Positions 35,931-48,385 are shown, numbered from the stretch's first letter. The stretch is 64,000 bases of DNA from Halichondria panicea (GCF_963675165.1 NC_087377.1:14752198-14816197); one strand, 5' to 3'. Numbers and translations are program-made. Notes: generated by a model from the letters alone, not told the origin.

Positions 35931-38900
35931 TTCGATCAAACACTCAGTAATCCGATCTTTGGCTTGCAAAGCGGCCTTTTGAGTCGAACGTGCCCGAACA
36001 ACGACATTCTTAGTTGGGCGATCGGCATTTGTAGTCGAACGTGCTCGAACAACGACGTTCTCAGTTGGGCGATCACTCACATTCGTGTACTGTGTCTCTT
36101 GGGGATCAGTACGAACTTCTAGCGGGTATATGTGTTGGACAGGTCTCCGAATTATCTTGACCTGCCCTCCCTTGGATATCACCCTTACACGCACGCCACG
36201 AAGCTTATCATCTGAGCTTGGGGTGAGCTCTTCAATTCTTCCCAATCTCCACATTCCTCGTGGGTGTCCTTCATCGTAAACTGTCACAACTTCGCCCACC
36301 TGAAGAGTATAGGTGGCTCCCTTTTATTGGCGAGTGCGATGAAACTCTCTTAATTCTAACAGGTACTCCTGTTTCCATCGCTTCCAGAATGTATCCAGCG
36401 TTTTCTAGCGAGATGACTCGCTCTTCGGGTGAGGTTCTCAGGAGAATAGTGCTCATCGTGAGTCTCATGCTCTGTGGCATCTGGGAGAGAGAGGATCCTA
36501 TATTCGACCAGTAGGTGAGATGGTGTCAGGGCCTCTGTAACATCATCAGAGTAAACGTAAGTAAGGGGTCTTGAATTTAGCACCCCTTCCACCTCTGTCA
36601 CAAGAGTTAGTAGCTCATCAAAGGTCAGACAGGTTTTTCCTATGGATTTTCTTAGGCATCGTTTTGCAGACTTTTATCATGCGTTCGAAAGCTCCACCCC
36701 ACCAAGGGGCCTTTTCAAGATTAAATTGCCACTGCACATGTACAGTACTGAAGAATTTCTTTTACTTATGGTCATTCACAAATGCTCAATATTGAAACCG
36801 ATGTCGCCTTAAATGTTTTTGCGTTATCAGAAATCATTCTAGCTGGCGTTCCTCGTCTAGCTGTGAAACGTCTAAAACTTCTCATGAAGGTCTCCGCTGT
36901 CATGTCCTGGACTAGGTCGAGGTGGACAGCTCTGGTGGAACAGCACGTATAAAGGATCATCCATGCCTTGGACGGTATTCCTGGGATTGTCAGGTGTTTT
37001 AACGTACATAGGTCCAGCATAATCGACTCCAGTGGTTTGAAATGACCTGGTTTCGCTTACTCGAAATTCAGGCAGGGGAGGAGGTAGTGCGCCCTTACAG
37101 TGGGCTCCTTCATACCTCCGACAGGTAACACAAACATAAAGCAGATTCTTCACAACCTGTCTCCCCCGTATGACCCAATACATAGATCTTAACTCTAATC
37201 CCATTGTGTAAAACACGCTTGTGGGCTTCAATGACAAAGAGTGTTGTCAGGTGATGTTCTTTGTCCAAAAGAATAGGGTTTTTTGCAGTGAGGGGAAGGG
37301 AAGATTTTGCCATTCTACCTCCACACCTCCATACACCCTTTGGTCCAAAAATAATCCAAACTGCTCTTTCCATACAGGGAATTGTTTCTTTTCAGCTAGT
37401 TGGTTTTGTATATCGATTATCCACAACAACTTGGCTCGCTCTATCTCGATCTGTGCCTCTGAACTGACAATCGGTGGTATACTCTTAAGTCTTTGTTCAC
37501 AAATCTGAGTTTCAGTCATCATGCCTACTAGTTGCAATCGTGCGGTTTGGAGCAGTATTGGTGTCTGAGCTCCGACATACAGTACGCTAGAAGTTCGTGG
37601 GACATTAGCTCCTTCGGAGTTCCTCTCGGGATCCGGTAGTGAATCAGATGGTTTCTTGGTCTTATCCTGATAAGCGGCTTGAGTACATATTGATATGTGG
37701 TGCCGTCCTTGGCAATTTTTGGAATTAAATTTATATTGACAGTCCCTGCTAAGGTGGTGCCTCTTCAAACATACAAAACATCGGCCTGCCTTTCGAAATA
37801 ACTCCTTGCGGTCTGTTTTATCGGCTACAGTATAGTACAGGAGTTAGACGTGTGTTCTTGACTGCAGTACACGCAACTAACTTGACCTTCTCTAAATCCA
37901 GGGTTGTTTGCCACTAATGTAGCAGCAGTAGGCAAACGTGGTTGAGTTCTTCGAGGGGTACTGGGAATGAACGCACACTACCGTGCACTAACTTCTTGCT
38001 CTAATATCGTCATTAGTCGATCAAGGTCCCAGACGTCACCAGTCATCCCACGCGTGACAACTAGTCTCAATTCGGGAGGTAGCTTGTTGACAAGGACAGA
38101 TGTCAACAATCCACCGTAAGTCTGAGCAGGTACTCTCAATGCTCTGAGCCCTCTTATGTAGGCTTCGACTGAGTCATGCAGTTTTTGAAGTCCCTTAATA
38201 TCGTGGTGTGAAGTTACACCTTGAACAGTCAACAAAGCCTCCATATATATGGCGATTGATTATGAGTTGGGGATTACCGAACCGTCTTTTCAATGTAGCT
38301 ACGGCTTCTTCGTAATTTGCTTCCGTAGGAGTCAATCCCGCAATGGCCTCGGCGGCCGTTGATTCCAGCAATGATATCAAGTAATTAAACTTGTCAATTC
38401 CCGACAACGCAGTATTAGCATGTACAGAAGAGGAGATGGAATCCCAAAACGTAGTCCATTTTGTCAAATCGCCATTAAACCTCTTCATAGTCAATTTAGA
38501 AAGTTTTACGTGAGGTGCATGAGCGGGCATTCTAGATGGAAAAGGTACGGTAGGTACGGTTGGAACATGTGTCATGGCGTAACTCAAGGGTGTAGTTTTG
38601 TAAATGTTGGGATCGATTATTAGTGGTGGCTGTGGACCACGTAGAAATCTGTTTTCATGAGCGGTTGATATGTTGGGATCGATTAGTGGTGGCGGTGGAC
38701 CACGTAAAAATCTCGTTTCGTCGACTACCGTATTATTTGGCGGTAGATATCTCGTTTCGTTAGAAAGCGTTCGTAATTCAGAGGCTCTAACGAGCGGCGA
38801 ATCGATGGTACCATGCGCAAACGACACACCACAAGGGTTTGAGTATTGTACTGATACATTGGTATTATATATAATTATGCAGAAGACACAACATGCGTAT

Positions 38901-39280
38901 TCATCATAGTATTAGCAGTACAAACATATGACACATTAGGTACACGTCAAATCGTGACATGGGCTTGCGCCAATGTATAAGTGGGAGGAGCACGTCTCAA
39001 TGCTTCTGATGTGATGGTCGGCGCCGATTTCTTAAGTGAAAAGTTCCATGTTCGAGATAAGGAGAACGGTTCCGATGTCGTGGCCTCAGTAACAGCTTTG
39101 TGCCGCAGTGAGTCAGTCTCAGAAGCAACGGTCTAATGTTGACATGAGCGGTCACTTTCATCACCCGTGTCGGAAGTTGTGCTTCCATTGACTGGCGTCC
39201 TAGTTCTTCTCTTAGACTTAATGGGTCTAGTAAGTTTAGTGATTTCCTCGCGTTAATATGTATCCAACTGTTCATATAGA
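35931..39280 (-). mobile_element. BEL/Pao-type LTR retrotransposon remnant lacking RT
   Basis: In minus-strand order: a gag region (KRFNGDLTKWTTFWDSISSS, LESTAAEAIAGL, then LVNKLPPELRLVVTRGMTGD), a zinc knuckle (LKRHHLSRDCQYKFN, CQGRHHISIC), and the first bases of the aspartic protease region (VGAQTPILLQTARLQ). There follows an abrupt jump to sequence that normally lies after RNase H (AKLLWIIDIQNQLAEKKQF). Next come an integrase with an HHCC-type zinc segment (VIEAHKRVLHNG, CVTCRRYEG) and core pieces ([21 protein letters not shown]), and the BEL-specific C-terminal region (LNSRPLTYVYSD, GEVVTVYDEGHPRGMWRLGR). Protease, RT and RNase H are deleted and several frames are broken. No matching LTR pair was found by eye. 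It is inactive. Confidence 0.85.
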
Positions 39281-40892
39281 GATCCAGTTAAGAATCCATC
39301 ACATCCTTTTCTGCACGATAGAACAAAGATGAACGAAGTCAAAGAGATATAATATTGTTGTAAGGTTAGCTCTATTAGTTGACAAAGCATCAAAGAGACA
39401 TGCATGCAAAGACTCTGTAAGCAAAAATGTTAGCAAAAATGTTATAGCTATCATGGAATTCAAAGTGAAGGAATTAAGATTTACCTTCAAGTTTGCTTAT
39501 ACCTATTATAAGAGTTTAATGCTTTGATGCAGCTCTGCAATGTTGGATCTGCCTGCATGTAAGACAATCGATGTTGTGCATAGCTATCGCCATACAATTA
39601 TTTGTAACTTCGTGCTAGCTTCGCCATTCCAATTTTCCCAGCAGGACAAAACATGGTAGCGTTATCCCCCGAACGGCTGGCTGCCAAAGGAGGCGAAATT
39701 TTGTGAATTCACAATAATTATAAGCACACATTTTCAGTGCAAAGACAACAATTCATATCTTCTTCCATAATTATGTTTGGAAGAAGATCGATGTAAATTG
39801 TTGTGGAGATGCTCCAGTATAATTATAGCATTACTAGCTCAGCTCTCAATATGGAATCATAGAGAGAAGAGAGAAACTCTTTTATCTATGGTGGCCGGTC
39901 TGCCACGGCTGTTTGTTTGTTTATGCTGTTAAACTATTCATTTCACCTTCGATTGGTGTATAATTGTAAATTGGTTAATGTCCTCTACTCCTACTTCAAT
40001 GGGCTAGTCCAAAGCCCGTTGGTCAATCCGTCTCAATTCTCTCCGATTCCGAGGGCGAGTATATTATGGTAAAATGTGGTTTGGTTGATGGCAAGTTATA
40101 CTTAAACTTAATAAGGGATTGTACTGGCTGGAACAATTACCTCACAAATTCAGCCAACACAGTAATAATAATAATTATTATCACAAGATAACTGAAATGA
40201 AGATGACAATGCACCCCTTAAAAGATGTGCTCACAATAGAATAGACAGATTTCTTCAATATCTTGCAACTTGACTTTCCAGCAGACCTGTAGCAGCATCT
40301 TTACGCGGTTAACAAAACATATGCGCGTGCAGTTCATTGTGGCGGTAGGCAGGTGACCCTTCTCGGCCACCGTAGTATTGAGCGCGCATGCACATTACAT
40401 CCAGGAAAACAATTCTCATAAATTATTCATGTTTAGCGCTTGTGTTAAAAAGTAAGCCTCGATTAAAACCGCAGAGATACACGGATGGTACTTCGAGGGT
40501 ACTTCCGTTTCCAATCCCTCTCTACTCTATCCATGGTCTATCTAACTGCAGTACTGCATGCATAGTTACTAGATCGAGTAATTGATATGTGGGCAGGGCC
40601 ATTTGATGCGCATGCTCACTGCTGACGAAAATGATGACCTTTTTTTAATGAACTTCAGCGCCTATGCTCACACAATTTGAGCCCTGCCATTCCCAAAATC
40701 CTGGCTTCACCACTGTGTCATGCATGTCATTACCGGTGAACAATCATTGTTTATGTCAAGTTCATCTCATTACTACATCATGTCAACAGCTTATCTCTAT
40801 CAAACCATTTCAAAAAATAATAATTTTCTAGCATATATATAGATCTAAATCTATAGCTCTATGTTAAGTGCATGTCCATTGTTTATGCATGG
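39281..40892. other. Gene-free interval before gene D
   Basis: No exons are recognised. A hairpin at about 39746-39803 pairs CAACAATTCATATCTTCTTCC with its complement. A repeat end GGTGACCCTTCTCGGCCACCG at about 40355-40375 recurs at 55790 and 56270. A second repeat, CCGTTTCCAATCCCTCT (about 40507), recurs at 50660 and, with small changes, at 53220 and 54320. Confidence 0.5.
40574..40717. mobile_element. Truncated MITE related to the 15832-16064 element
   Basis: It shares AATTGATATGTGGGCAGGGC, GCATGCTCA, TGATGACCTTTTTTTA and the terminal CACTG with the right half of the 15832 element. The left terminus is not seen. Confidence 0.6.
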
Positions 40893-43025
40893 CTACCCTC
40901 TTCTGAAACAGGGAGGAGAAGCACAAAATACTGCATCACTGGTAACCTGCAAAGAAAGGACTTATTATAGTCATTGGCTTGATATGCTTATATAGAGCCT
41001 ACAAGCTAGTATCAGTATACAAGCTTTGTTGTAGCTACCGAGGCCTACATAGATCAGTATCTTAATAAGTATGCAGCTATATATATACCTGGTCCTGGAA
41101 ACGACGACCAATACATTGTGACCACTTCTCATAGCACTTGTTAGGGGAGGAGTAATCAGGACATTCTGTGCAGCTGGGAATCGTTGGGTTCTCTACTCCA
41201 AAAATGCATGCACTGCAGTAGGTTAGGCGACAAGATCCAGTGCAACCAGGCTGAGGGAGAGTGTCATTATACGCAGGGCTGTTCGTGTGACGAGGAAAAA
41301 GCATTTATTTGTATGTAAGGGGACAAAAACGGAAGTAGTTATAAGTCTTAATTGAAGCAAAATTTAACTCACTTTGAGCATAGGCCTTTTCGATTGGCAG
41401 TGCAGTAATCTCTAGAGCACTCTGGTGGGCAAGAACACTGCACTGTTTTGGTAGGGCAGGGTGCTTGCACACACACCACAGGCACGAGGCTACAGATCTG
41501 ATCAGATGAACAACCACCGTTATCCAGTTCACAGTCCGGTTTGCAGAATGTTTCTCCGTTGTCGACTTCACATCGATGGCCAGGTGGACAGCGAAGTTTA
41601 CATGCTGCACATTTGAACCAATTAACACTAATACTTTATATGAATAGTTAATATTGCATTGATAATTTAGTCATGCAGAGTATATTGGGTAACATGACCA
41701 AATCCCAGTGTGGTAATAATGTTTACACACCAAATAAATTCTATGCACACTGAACCCCTATAAGTAATAGGAATCACACATTACAATCAAATTTTATGAA
41801 CCAGCTAGTTTCTGTCCTGAGAAACACAAACCACGTACTTTTATCCCAAAAAGGGAACGTAGGATAATTTTTTACATCATAAGAAGAAGCTGTTGTGCTT
41901 AGAGACAAACCTTTTTTGGCACAGATTGGACAGCATTCACCCTCGGGAACTTCTATCGTCTCTCCTTCCTCACATACTGGCCTCAGGCATAACACAGCAG
42001 AGCAGTCTACACCAAGTACACATATTGGACAGCATTCTCCCTCTGGGACCTCCAGGATTTCTCCTTTCTCACACACTGGCCTCAGGCAGGACACCGCAGA
42101 ACAGTCTACACCAAGTAGTACACATATTGGACAGCATTCTCCCTCTGGGACCTCCAGGATTTCTCCTTTCTCACACACTGGCCTCAGGCAGGACACCGCA
42201 GAACAGTCTACACCAAGTACACATATTGGACAGCATTCTCCCTCTGGGACCTCCAAGATTTCTCCTTTCTCACACACTGGCCTCAGGCAGGACACCGCGG
42301 AGCAGTCTACACCTATTGGTGGGCACATATCAGTTGTCACACATATATTGTTGACAGTGTCAATGACTTGTCCAGGAGGGCAGGTGCATCCTTGTACGCA
42401 CAGGGTGATGCAGATTTGGTTAGGATCAGAGTCACAAGTTGTAGGGCACGGAGATGCACAGTTACTGAAAACTTGACCTTCAATTTCACATTGTACTTCT
42501 GCATAATGAAAGTACAACAGACATGCAACTACTATAAAGAACTGACAATGAGCGTGCAGACAAACCTTCTTTGACACAGACCAGACAGCATTCGCCCTCA
42601 GGAACTTTCAGCATATCTCCTTTCTCACACACTGGCCTCAGGCAAGACACAGCAGAGCAGTCTCGCTGGCATCTGGCACAGCACTCACCAGGTGGAGTGA
42701 CCAATACTTCACCGTCATCACAATTCTGATCAGTCAAGGCCAGACAGAGAACAGCTGCACAGTCTGGACGAGTGCACACAGGGCAACATTCACCAGGAGG
42801 TGTTTCAATAAGTTCTCCTTCTTTGCATTGAGGTTTTGCACACCGAACAGTGGAGCAGTCTGGCCGGCAGATAGCACAGCACTGGCCTGGTGGAGTGAAT
42901 ACGTCCTCTGGGTTGCAGTTAGGGGGTAGACCACATCGAATTACAGAGCAATCTATGGGAACAGCAGTAATCACTCCAATGGAGCCAGCAAGCACAAGTA
43001 AAGAGAGTGACATCCTCAAATCCAT
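40893..43025 (-). CDS. Secreted cysteine-rich inhibitor-like protein, paralogue D
   Basis: Five exons, in order: 42566-43025, 41911-42498, 41373-41604, 41089-41278, 40893-40946; 1524 nt, 507 residues, frames close. Signal peptide MDLRMSLSLLVLAGSIGV. Exon 1 has the same half-VWC series as B. Exon 2 has a TIL module followed by four nearly identical 33-residue half-VWC modules ([28 protein letters not shown]), where A and B have one; one linker carries an extra Leu. Exon 3 is the antistasin-like FOLN/EGF module; exons 4-5 are the cysteine-rich C-terminus ending SPPCFRRG. It is likely secreted. It is the third full five-exon gene of the family, lies about 10 kb from gene C, and is separated from it by retroelement debris and the inverted pseudogene. 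Confidence 0.85.
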
Positions 43026-43068
43026 GGTTGCTTAATGTTGTCTTGTAACATTCACTCTTTCGCTTGCA

Positions 43069-43076
43069 CTTTTATA
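43069..43076 (-). promoter_or_regulatory. TATA box of gene D
   Basis: The minus strand reads TATAAAAG about 44 bases before the ATG at 43025, matching the other family members. Confidence 0.65.
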
Positions 43077-43576
43077 GTGTGTTCTATATATAGATCTAAT
43101 GCGCATGTGCAAATTAAGCAAAACACAATGACATAGAGATCATGCAACAGCCAAGGTGGTTTTGCATTTGAAAGGATCTGACTGAGTCTCTATCCTGTGT
43201 CTTGCAAGACATCAACATGACCTCCTGTATAGCACCACAACAGTTACAAGGTCTCCATTGATGCAAACTTGTGATGTATATATAGAAGGTGTAATTCTAA
43301 GTGTTCTAAAATATACAATGTAAAAAGGAAACATGTGATGTGCTGTCATTAACAGTAAATGTGTTGTAATAATCCGTATAACAATTGTTATTATAAATAG
43401 TCGTTGTATAGATGTGTTTTTGATTTGTGTTAACTGACTTGTACATTTCGTTGAAATTGCAATTGAAAATCAACACCAATTATAAGCTAGAGCAACTACA
43501 CTATAGAAGTAATCTTACCGTCCTGAAAATAACCAAGTTACAAGGAGCACATGCACTGTATACATGTGTTAGACAA

Positions 43577-43966
43577 CCATTATTAGTGTGCTTGATGAAG
43601 GCACTGCATGTATGTGCTAGACAACATATCATATTTACCATTATTAGTGTGCTTGAAGGCACTGTATGTAATTATGTGCTAGACAACACATTTACCATTA
43701 TTAGTGTGCTTGAAGGCACTGTATGTAATTATGTGCTAGACAACACATTTACCATTATTAGTGTGCTTGAAGGCACTGTATGTAATTATGTGCTAGACAA
43801 CACATTTACCATTATTAGTGTGCTTGAAGGCACTGTATGTAATTATGTGCTAGACAACACATTTACCATTATTAGTGTGCTTGAAGGCACTGTATGTAAT
43901 TATGTGCTAGACAACACATTTACCATTATTAGTGTGCTTGAAGGTACTTATGCATGTGCTAGATAA
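43577..43966. repeat. 57-bp minisatellite, about seven copies
   Basis: Units begin with ACCATTATTAGTGTGCTTG at 43637, 43694, 43751, 43808, 43865 and 43922, with a diverged first copy near 43577. The internal copies are identical to the eye. Because 57 is a multiple of three the plus strand stays open and gives a 19-residue repeat, but I see no start context, splice sites or family match, so I do not call a gene. It lies 550-940 bases upstream of gene D. Confidence 0.95.
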
Positions 43967-45870
43967 CACACTTGCCAATGTGTTTAGTAACACACAACAG
44001 CTACGTGTTACGAAACACCTTTATAGGGGTGTCAAATTTAAACAGTTATCCCAACATCCCAAAAGTGTGTTCCAGAACACATCATTTTTAACAGTGTAGG
44101 GCTCAGGCTGAGCCTTGCTCACTAGCACTATAATACTGCACGCACTGCACTAGGCCTGTTCAGCTTCTGTATTCAAATAAAAAGATACCAGTTTAGTAAT
44201 AATAATTATAGGAGTGGCTATTTTAAGCTTATATATACCTTTGCTTGCCTACTAGCCTGGCATAGCTGAAGAGAACTGGTCAACCTGTCTATAGAGCTAT
44301 AGCTAGCTGTGTTGTTTCTTCTGGCTGGTTGCTACGCCCTCGTGGTCGGGAGGTTTACTGTCATAAACCCCTCTACACTGTACATTAACTAATTACAGAT
44401 ATTGCATGGTCAGGTGACCTTGTGGACCATGTCAAGGACTATACTTGTACTATACTATACTGCAAAAACAAGCGATGTTGATGAATTCTATAGTATTATA
44501 TGGCAACCATGTAGCACAAGTGTAATAAGGATTCTATATGCACACTATAAACCTTTAGGACACTAAGGGGTCAGACATGAAAGAAACCACAAGCTGTAAA
44601 CAGTCTGTTTCAAGTGGTTTCTGTCGTTAGAAACACAGCTGCTGTGTCTTGTAGGGAAATTTAGGTTATCACAAAGAAATTAAAGAGAGTGTTGTTATAT
44701 AGTGCACATTAAATCTATAACTATTGAGCCGGCGGATTAATTTTATCAGTAGGTTTTACATAGGATTGGCAGTGGGTTTGCCCGTGTTTAGCAATTGATT
44801 TGACTCATGTTTAAACTGTTCTATCTCTGCAGGGAAAGGCCACATCAAGAAACTGGTGGGATAGATCGAGTTTGTTCTCACTTGTTAGCACTGAAAAGTT
44901 CCTCAATTATTCAGAGGTGTATAAGATGACAGTCGCAATAGCCAGAGGGAAGAGTGGTGGGCGTACATAGCAATAGTGCTGGTCAAGTGCTATGCCAACA
45001 GAAGCCATGCATGCACGCATGATATTTGTGACGTTGAACATACAGTTGCAGGCTTATACTACATTGGTTTGCAGAACAGTTGTCATATATATATACTCAG
45101 AGTAGCAGTAGGCGGTGACTCTGTGGTTTTGTGGTCTGTTTACTAGACCTTTTACTCATGAATCATGATCAGTTCGAGTCCTCTTTTAAAGTTGCTGTCA
45201 AGAGCTGTACTGACCATCACTTTTAATAATTCCTCTAAATATGGTGCAGGCATGTTAGTAGGAGAAGCACTGAAGAGAGTATAGTTCAAATTCAAATTTA
45301 CTAAACACGCAGCGGTGAACTACTTTTCAGTACTTTTTTTGTGGGAAGTTATACGCAATATTCAGAAGATTAATTAAAGGTGGTACAGCTCAACGTATGC
45401 AGTTGATGGAAGAAACTCTTTTAAAGTTGCTGTCACATATTCATGATTCATGAGTAAATGGTCTAGTGAACAGACCACAAAACCACAAAACACTAGAGAG
45501 TTCACCGGCTCACCGCCTATACTGCTACTCTGAGTATGACAACTGTTCTGCAAACCACTGTAGGAATGTATCTGCATAATCAGACCATTCTCAGCACAAT
45601 AGACTAAATTAATTAAAATGTAAGTTGCAAAATGAATCAACATTATGTCATGGTATGTAGAAAGAGTGGGAAGAGTTGTCAGGACCTGAGAGCCAAAAGT
45701 CCAACTCTCCTACCAGGGTGGGATAGAGAAGAGTAATGAGTATACATGCAGTCATGCACTATAATTTTAATGCACATGCATGGCATTGCAGTTGCTATAC
45801 CTGCATGTGACTATGACATTTAATTTCTGATGGGGCAAAATGCTTTCACAAAAATTAATGAGGCATGGCA
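43967..45870. other. Gene-free repeat region
   Basis: Positions 44490-44700 match about 25770-26060 (ATGGCAACCATG, AGTGTAATAAGGATTC, CATGAAAGAAACCAC). Positions 44800-44870 match 55340-55400 (ATCTCTGCAGGGAAAGGCCA). Positions 44865-45060 match 58560-58790 (GGTGGGCGTACATA, GCCAACAGAAGCCATGCATG). No exon chain is seen. Confidence 0.6.
45051..45570. repeat. Fold-back repeat with about 120-bp arms
   Basis: The left arm 45051-45171 (CTACATTGGTTTGCAGAACA, GTCTAGTAAACAGACC-like core, TCATGAATCATGA) is matched in reverse complement by 45441-45565. The arms are diverged by several small changes and separated by about 270 bases. No coding potential. Confidence 0.8.
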
Positions 45871-45876
45871 ACAAAA

Positions 45877-47410
45877 CTAATAAAAAATTTGCACTCTATC
45901 ATTGTCATGATCAGACACATACACCACACCAAACTGGTCGACTGCTATGCCCAAAGGTTCTTTGAACTGTCCTGGTCCAGATCCCAATGATCCAAATGAC
46001 TTGACAAACACCCCCTCACACGTGAATACTGAGACCCGCTGGTTTATGCTCTCCCCCACATACACCAGACCTTTATTGTTCACACAGGTGCTGGCAGGCC
46101 TGTTAAGTTCTCCTTTTCCATTGCCTCTCTTTCCCAAACTGCCTCAGATAGCCACCATCGGGTGTGAAGACTTGCACTCGATCATTAACAAAATCAGCCA
46201 CATACACACAACCATTATGATCGGATGTAACGTCCCAGGGAGAATCAAACTGTCCCTCACCATTGCCATAACTGCCGAACTTACTAGAGAAGGTGAGGTC
46301 AGAGTTGATGATAATAACACAGTGAGTACCACGATCAACCACATACACCTTCCCATTGACACTGTTGACACACACACCATAAGGTGCAGAAAACTGTATA
46401 GGACCATCCCTATGACTACCTATAGTGCTGCTATCAAGTCTCCTTCACGTGAGAACTTCAACAGTCGATGATTGCCACGGTCTACCACCAGAATATTGTC
46501 TTCACCGTCTAATGCCACACCACGAAGATTCTTCACCTCTCCAACAACCGTGCGTTTAGTATCTAATGTTTGCGGCTTGTCTCCTGTTGGGCTAAAGATT
46601 GAAACAACACCTGCATCGCTTTCAGCCACAATCACTTCACCTCTCTTGTTGACTGCCACTCCCCAAGGTGATTTGAAAACTTCAATAAATCTAACGATAG
46701 TTCCCAGTTTATTGATCGGAGTCTTGACTGCCACCAGAAATGAACTTTCTGCCACCTCTTCCTCACCCACTCTCACATGTAGCCTTACCCACTATTGGCT
46801 GGAAAGAGTTCTCGTACTCTCACTTCCTTCGTTCCTTCACAACACATTTTGTCGTCTGATTTGTTGATCCTGATAAGTTGATCCTGATAAGAGCTCGACT
46901 TTAGTGCTTGAGGATGGAATTTGGATGAGTTGATTAGGATCATTATTTGATAATCGAAAACTAGCTCGTTGTGCTCCGATTATGGCCTTCAAAATCCTCC
47001 CACTCTTTGTGCATGGTCGTACACATATCGCAGATGAACTTGGTGCATTGTCGGCAAAAGCTGGTAGCTTTACGAGTCGTCCTGGAGCATTTCTCACCGG
47101 CTAAGTTTTGAGGCTCCTTGATCTTTTTGAGTGTTTCTTGGATATCAAAAGGTAATGAATATGGAATGCAGCCTGGAGGCCACTCACACCAGTGGGGGGT
47201 AGGGGGTGGGCCAGTGACACCTGGGACATTCAAGCTGGCTTGGTTCATTGTGGGCAACTATATCCTCGAGACAATGTTGACAGTAGATATGAAAACAGGA
47301 AAGCAGTCTAGGGTTGGTGTAGGGTTCGGAACTTCCACACAGACGAGGCATGACAGCTGGTCCTTCAATTTGGAGAGAGCTTCTTGGGGAGCACTTGGCT
47401 CTTCAGCCAT
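45877..47410 (-). pseudogene. Single-exon TRIM-NHL pseudogene
   Basis: The start would be MAEEPSAPQEALSKLKDQL at 47410, followed by a RING start (CLVCVEVPNPTPTLDCF). The rest of the RING (YCQHCLEDIVAHNEPSQLEC) is in another frame. A B-box follows (EKCSRTTRKATSFCRQC, FICDMCTTMHKEW). The coiled coil and filamin regions that usually come next are almost absent. About five NHL blades follow (SPWGVAVNKRGEVIVAESD, NLRGVALDGEDNILVVDRGN, APYGVCVNSVNGKVYVVDRG, EPLGIAVDQFGVVYVSDHDN), interrupted by frameshifts near 46415 (stop after LIAAL) and near 46137 (an extra T in a TTTGGG run). Intact TRIM-NHL proteins are E3 ligases or RNA regulators; this copy cannot encode one. The lack of introns could reflect retrocopying or the usual single-exon structure of the family. 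Confidence 0.8.
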
Positions 47411-47930
47411 TGAAAAAAAACTGGGAGAAGAGGGGGAAGGTAGTTTAAGTATAATGCACATCAGTCATATTCTATATGGCTGGACATGTGTACGGCTATG
47501 GTATTATTTAAGCACTCACACAGTTACGTTTATTGATTTGAAATAACCTAATTTGCAATCAGTATTATGAGTACATGCAGTAGCTCACCTTGTAGAGTAA
47601 GTACAAAGGCTTTCCTGGTGAAGAAATGAGTGGCTGTGTATTACTGATAAGTTGAGACAGCTCCCACGCATTCCATTTGACAGTGATACATTTATGGAGA
47701 TAATTATGGTATGTACAATAGTATTGTCGGGGGATCTAATCTAATGTGTCGTTAGCTAGCTAAAGAGCGGTACGACGACTGCATAACATTCAGTAATAAG
47801 TTTAGGTATGAAAATTCTGGTGAGTCGAGAATCATGTATTTTTAATTTCAAATTGGCAGCTTAATCAGTATTTCTCAGAGTATGGCATACACAAATAACA
47901 TAAAATGATTCTTGTTGGTGATAGATAATA

Positions 47931-47954
47931 GGGTTAGGGTTAGGGTTAGGGTTA
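47931..47954. repeat. Interstitial telomere-like tract (TTAGGG)4
   Basis: GGGTTAGGG repeated four times in an otherwise unrelated AT-rich context. The flanks show no subtelomeric structure. It may be a repair scar or chance. Confidence 0.9.
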
Positions 47955-48266
47955 TAGGTGCTACTGAACATAAATTATTAGAGTGTATCAGGCACTAGAG
48001 TATAAAAAATCAAATGTTCTTCATAATGTGAGAGCCATCTTTCTGTGTGTGTGTGTGTGTGTTTGTATGAGATGTACTCACATGCATTGAGAGTGGTAGC
48101 ACTGCAATGGTTTAACTATCGAATAACGTAGCCTCCCTCCACTGCAGCATATATATTATATGGTTATGCATCGTTAGACTTTACATGTTCAGCAGTTTCT
48201 AATTAATGGTGTATATATATATATATATTTAGATCCCACTTGTGTGTGTTTAGCAGGGAATTAGTT

Positions 48267-48385
48267 ATAGTTATAACACGGGCACAAGGGATGTATAGAA
48301 TATATTGCACTGAAGCACGAGGGCGCCAGCCCCGAGGGCTGAGTGCAATATATGTCATGCAGCCCGAGTGCACGTGTTATAACTA
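48267..48385. repeat. Fold-back repeat around TAGTTATAACACG
   Basis: TAGTTATAACACGGGCAC at the left faces GTGCACGTGTTATAACTA at the right; inside, AATATATTGCACT is mirrored by AGTGCAATATAT, and the centre is GC-rich. It is a MITE-like hairpin of about 120 bases. Related GTGCAATAT tracts occur at 49070-49130. Confidence 0.85.

Noticed and set aside
37221-37508. Plus-strand open frames within the BEL/Pao remnant
   Set aside because: Antisense to the recognisable integrase and spacer regions; no domain of their own.
38997-39275. Minus-strand 92-codon frame upstream of the BEL gag
   Set aside because: The alternative frame (KLTRPIKSKRRTRTPVNGS) fits a gag N-terminus better; treated as part of the broken element and not as a gene.
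43427-43966. 179-codon open frame on the plus strand
   Set aside because: It is kept open by a 57-bp tandem repeat whose length is a multiple of three; no signal peptide, domain or splice context.
43577-43966. CRISPR-like array
   Set aside because: Repeats are directly abutting with no unique spacers, in a eukaryotic context; it is a minisatellite.
45877-46471. Plus-strand 174-codon open frame
   Set aside because: Shadow of the NHL blades on the minus strand.
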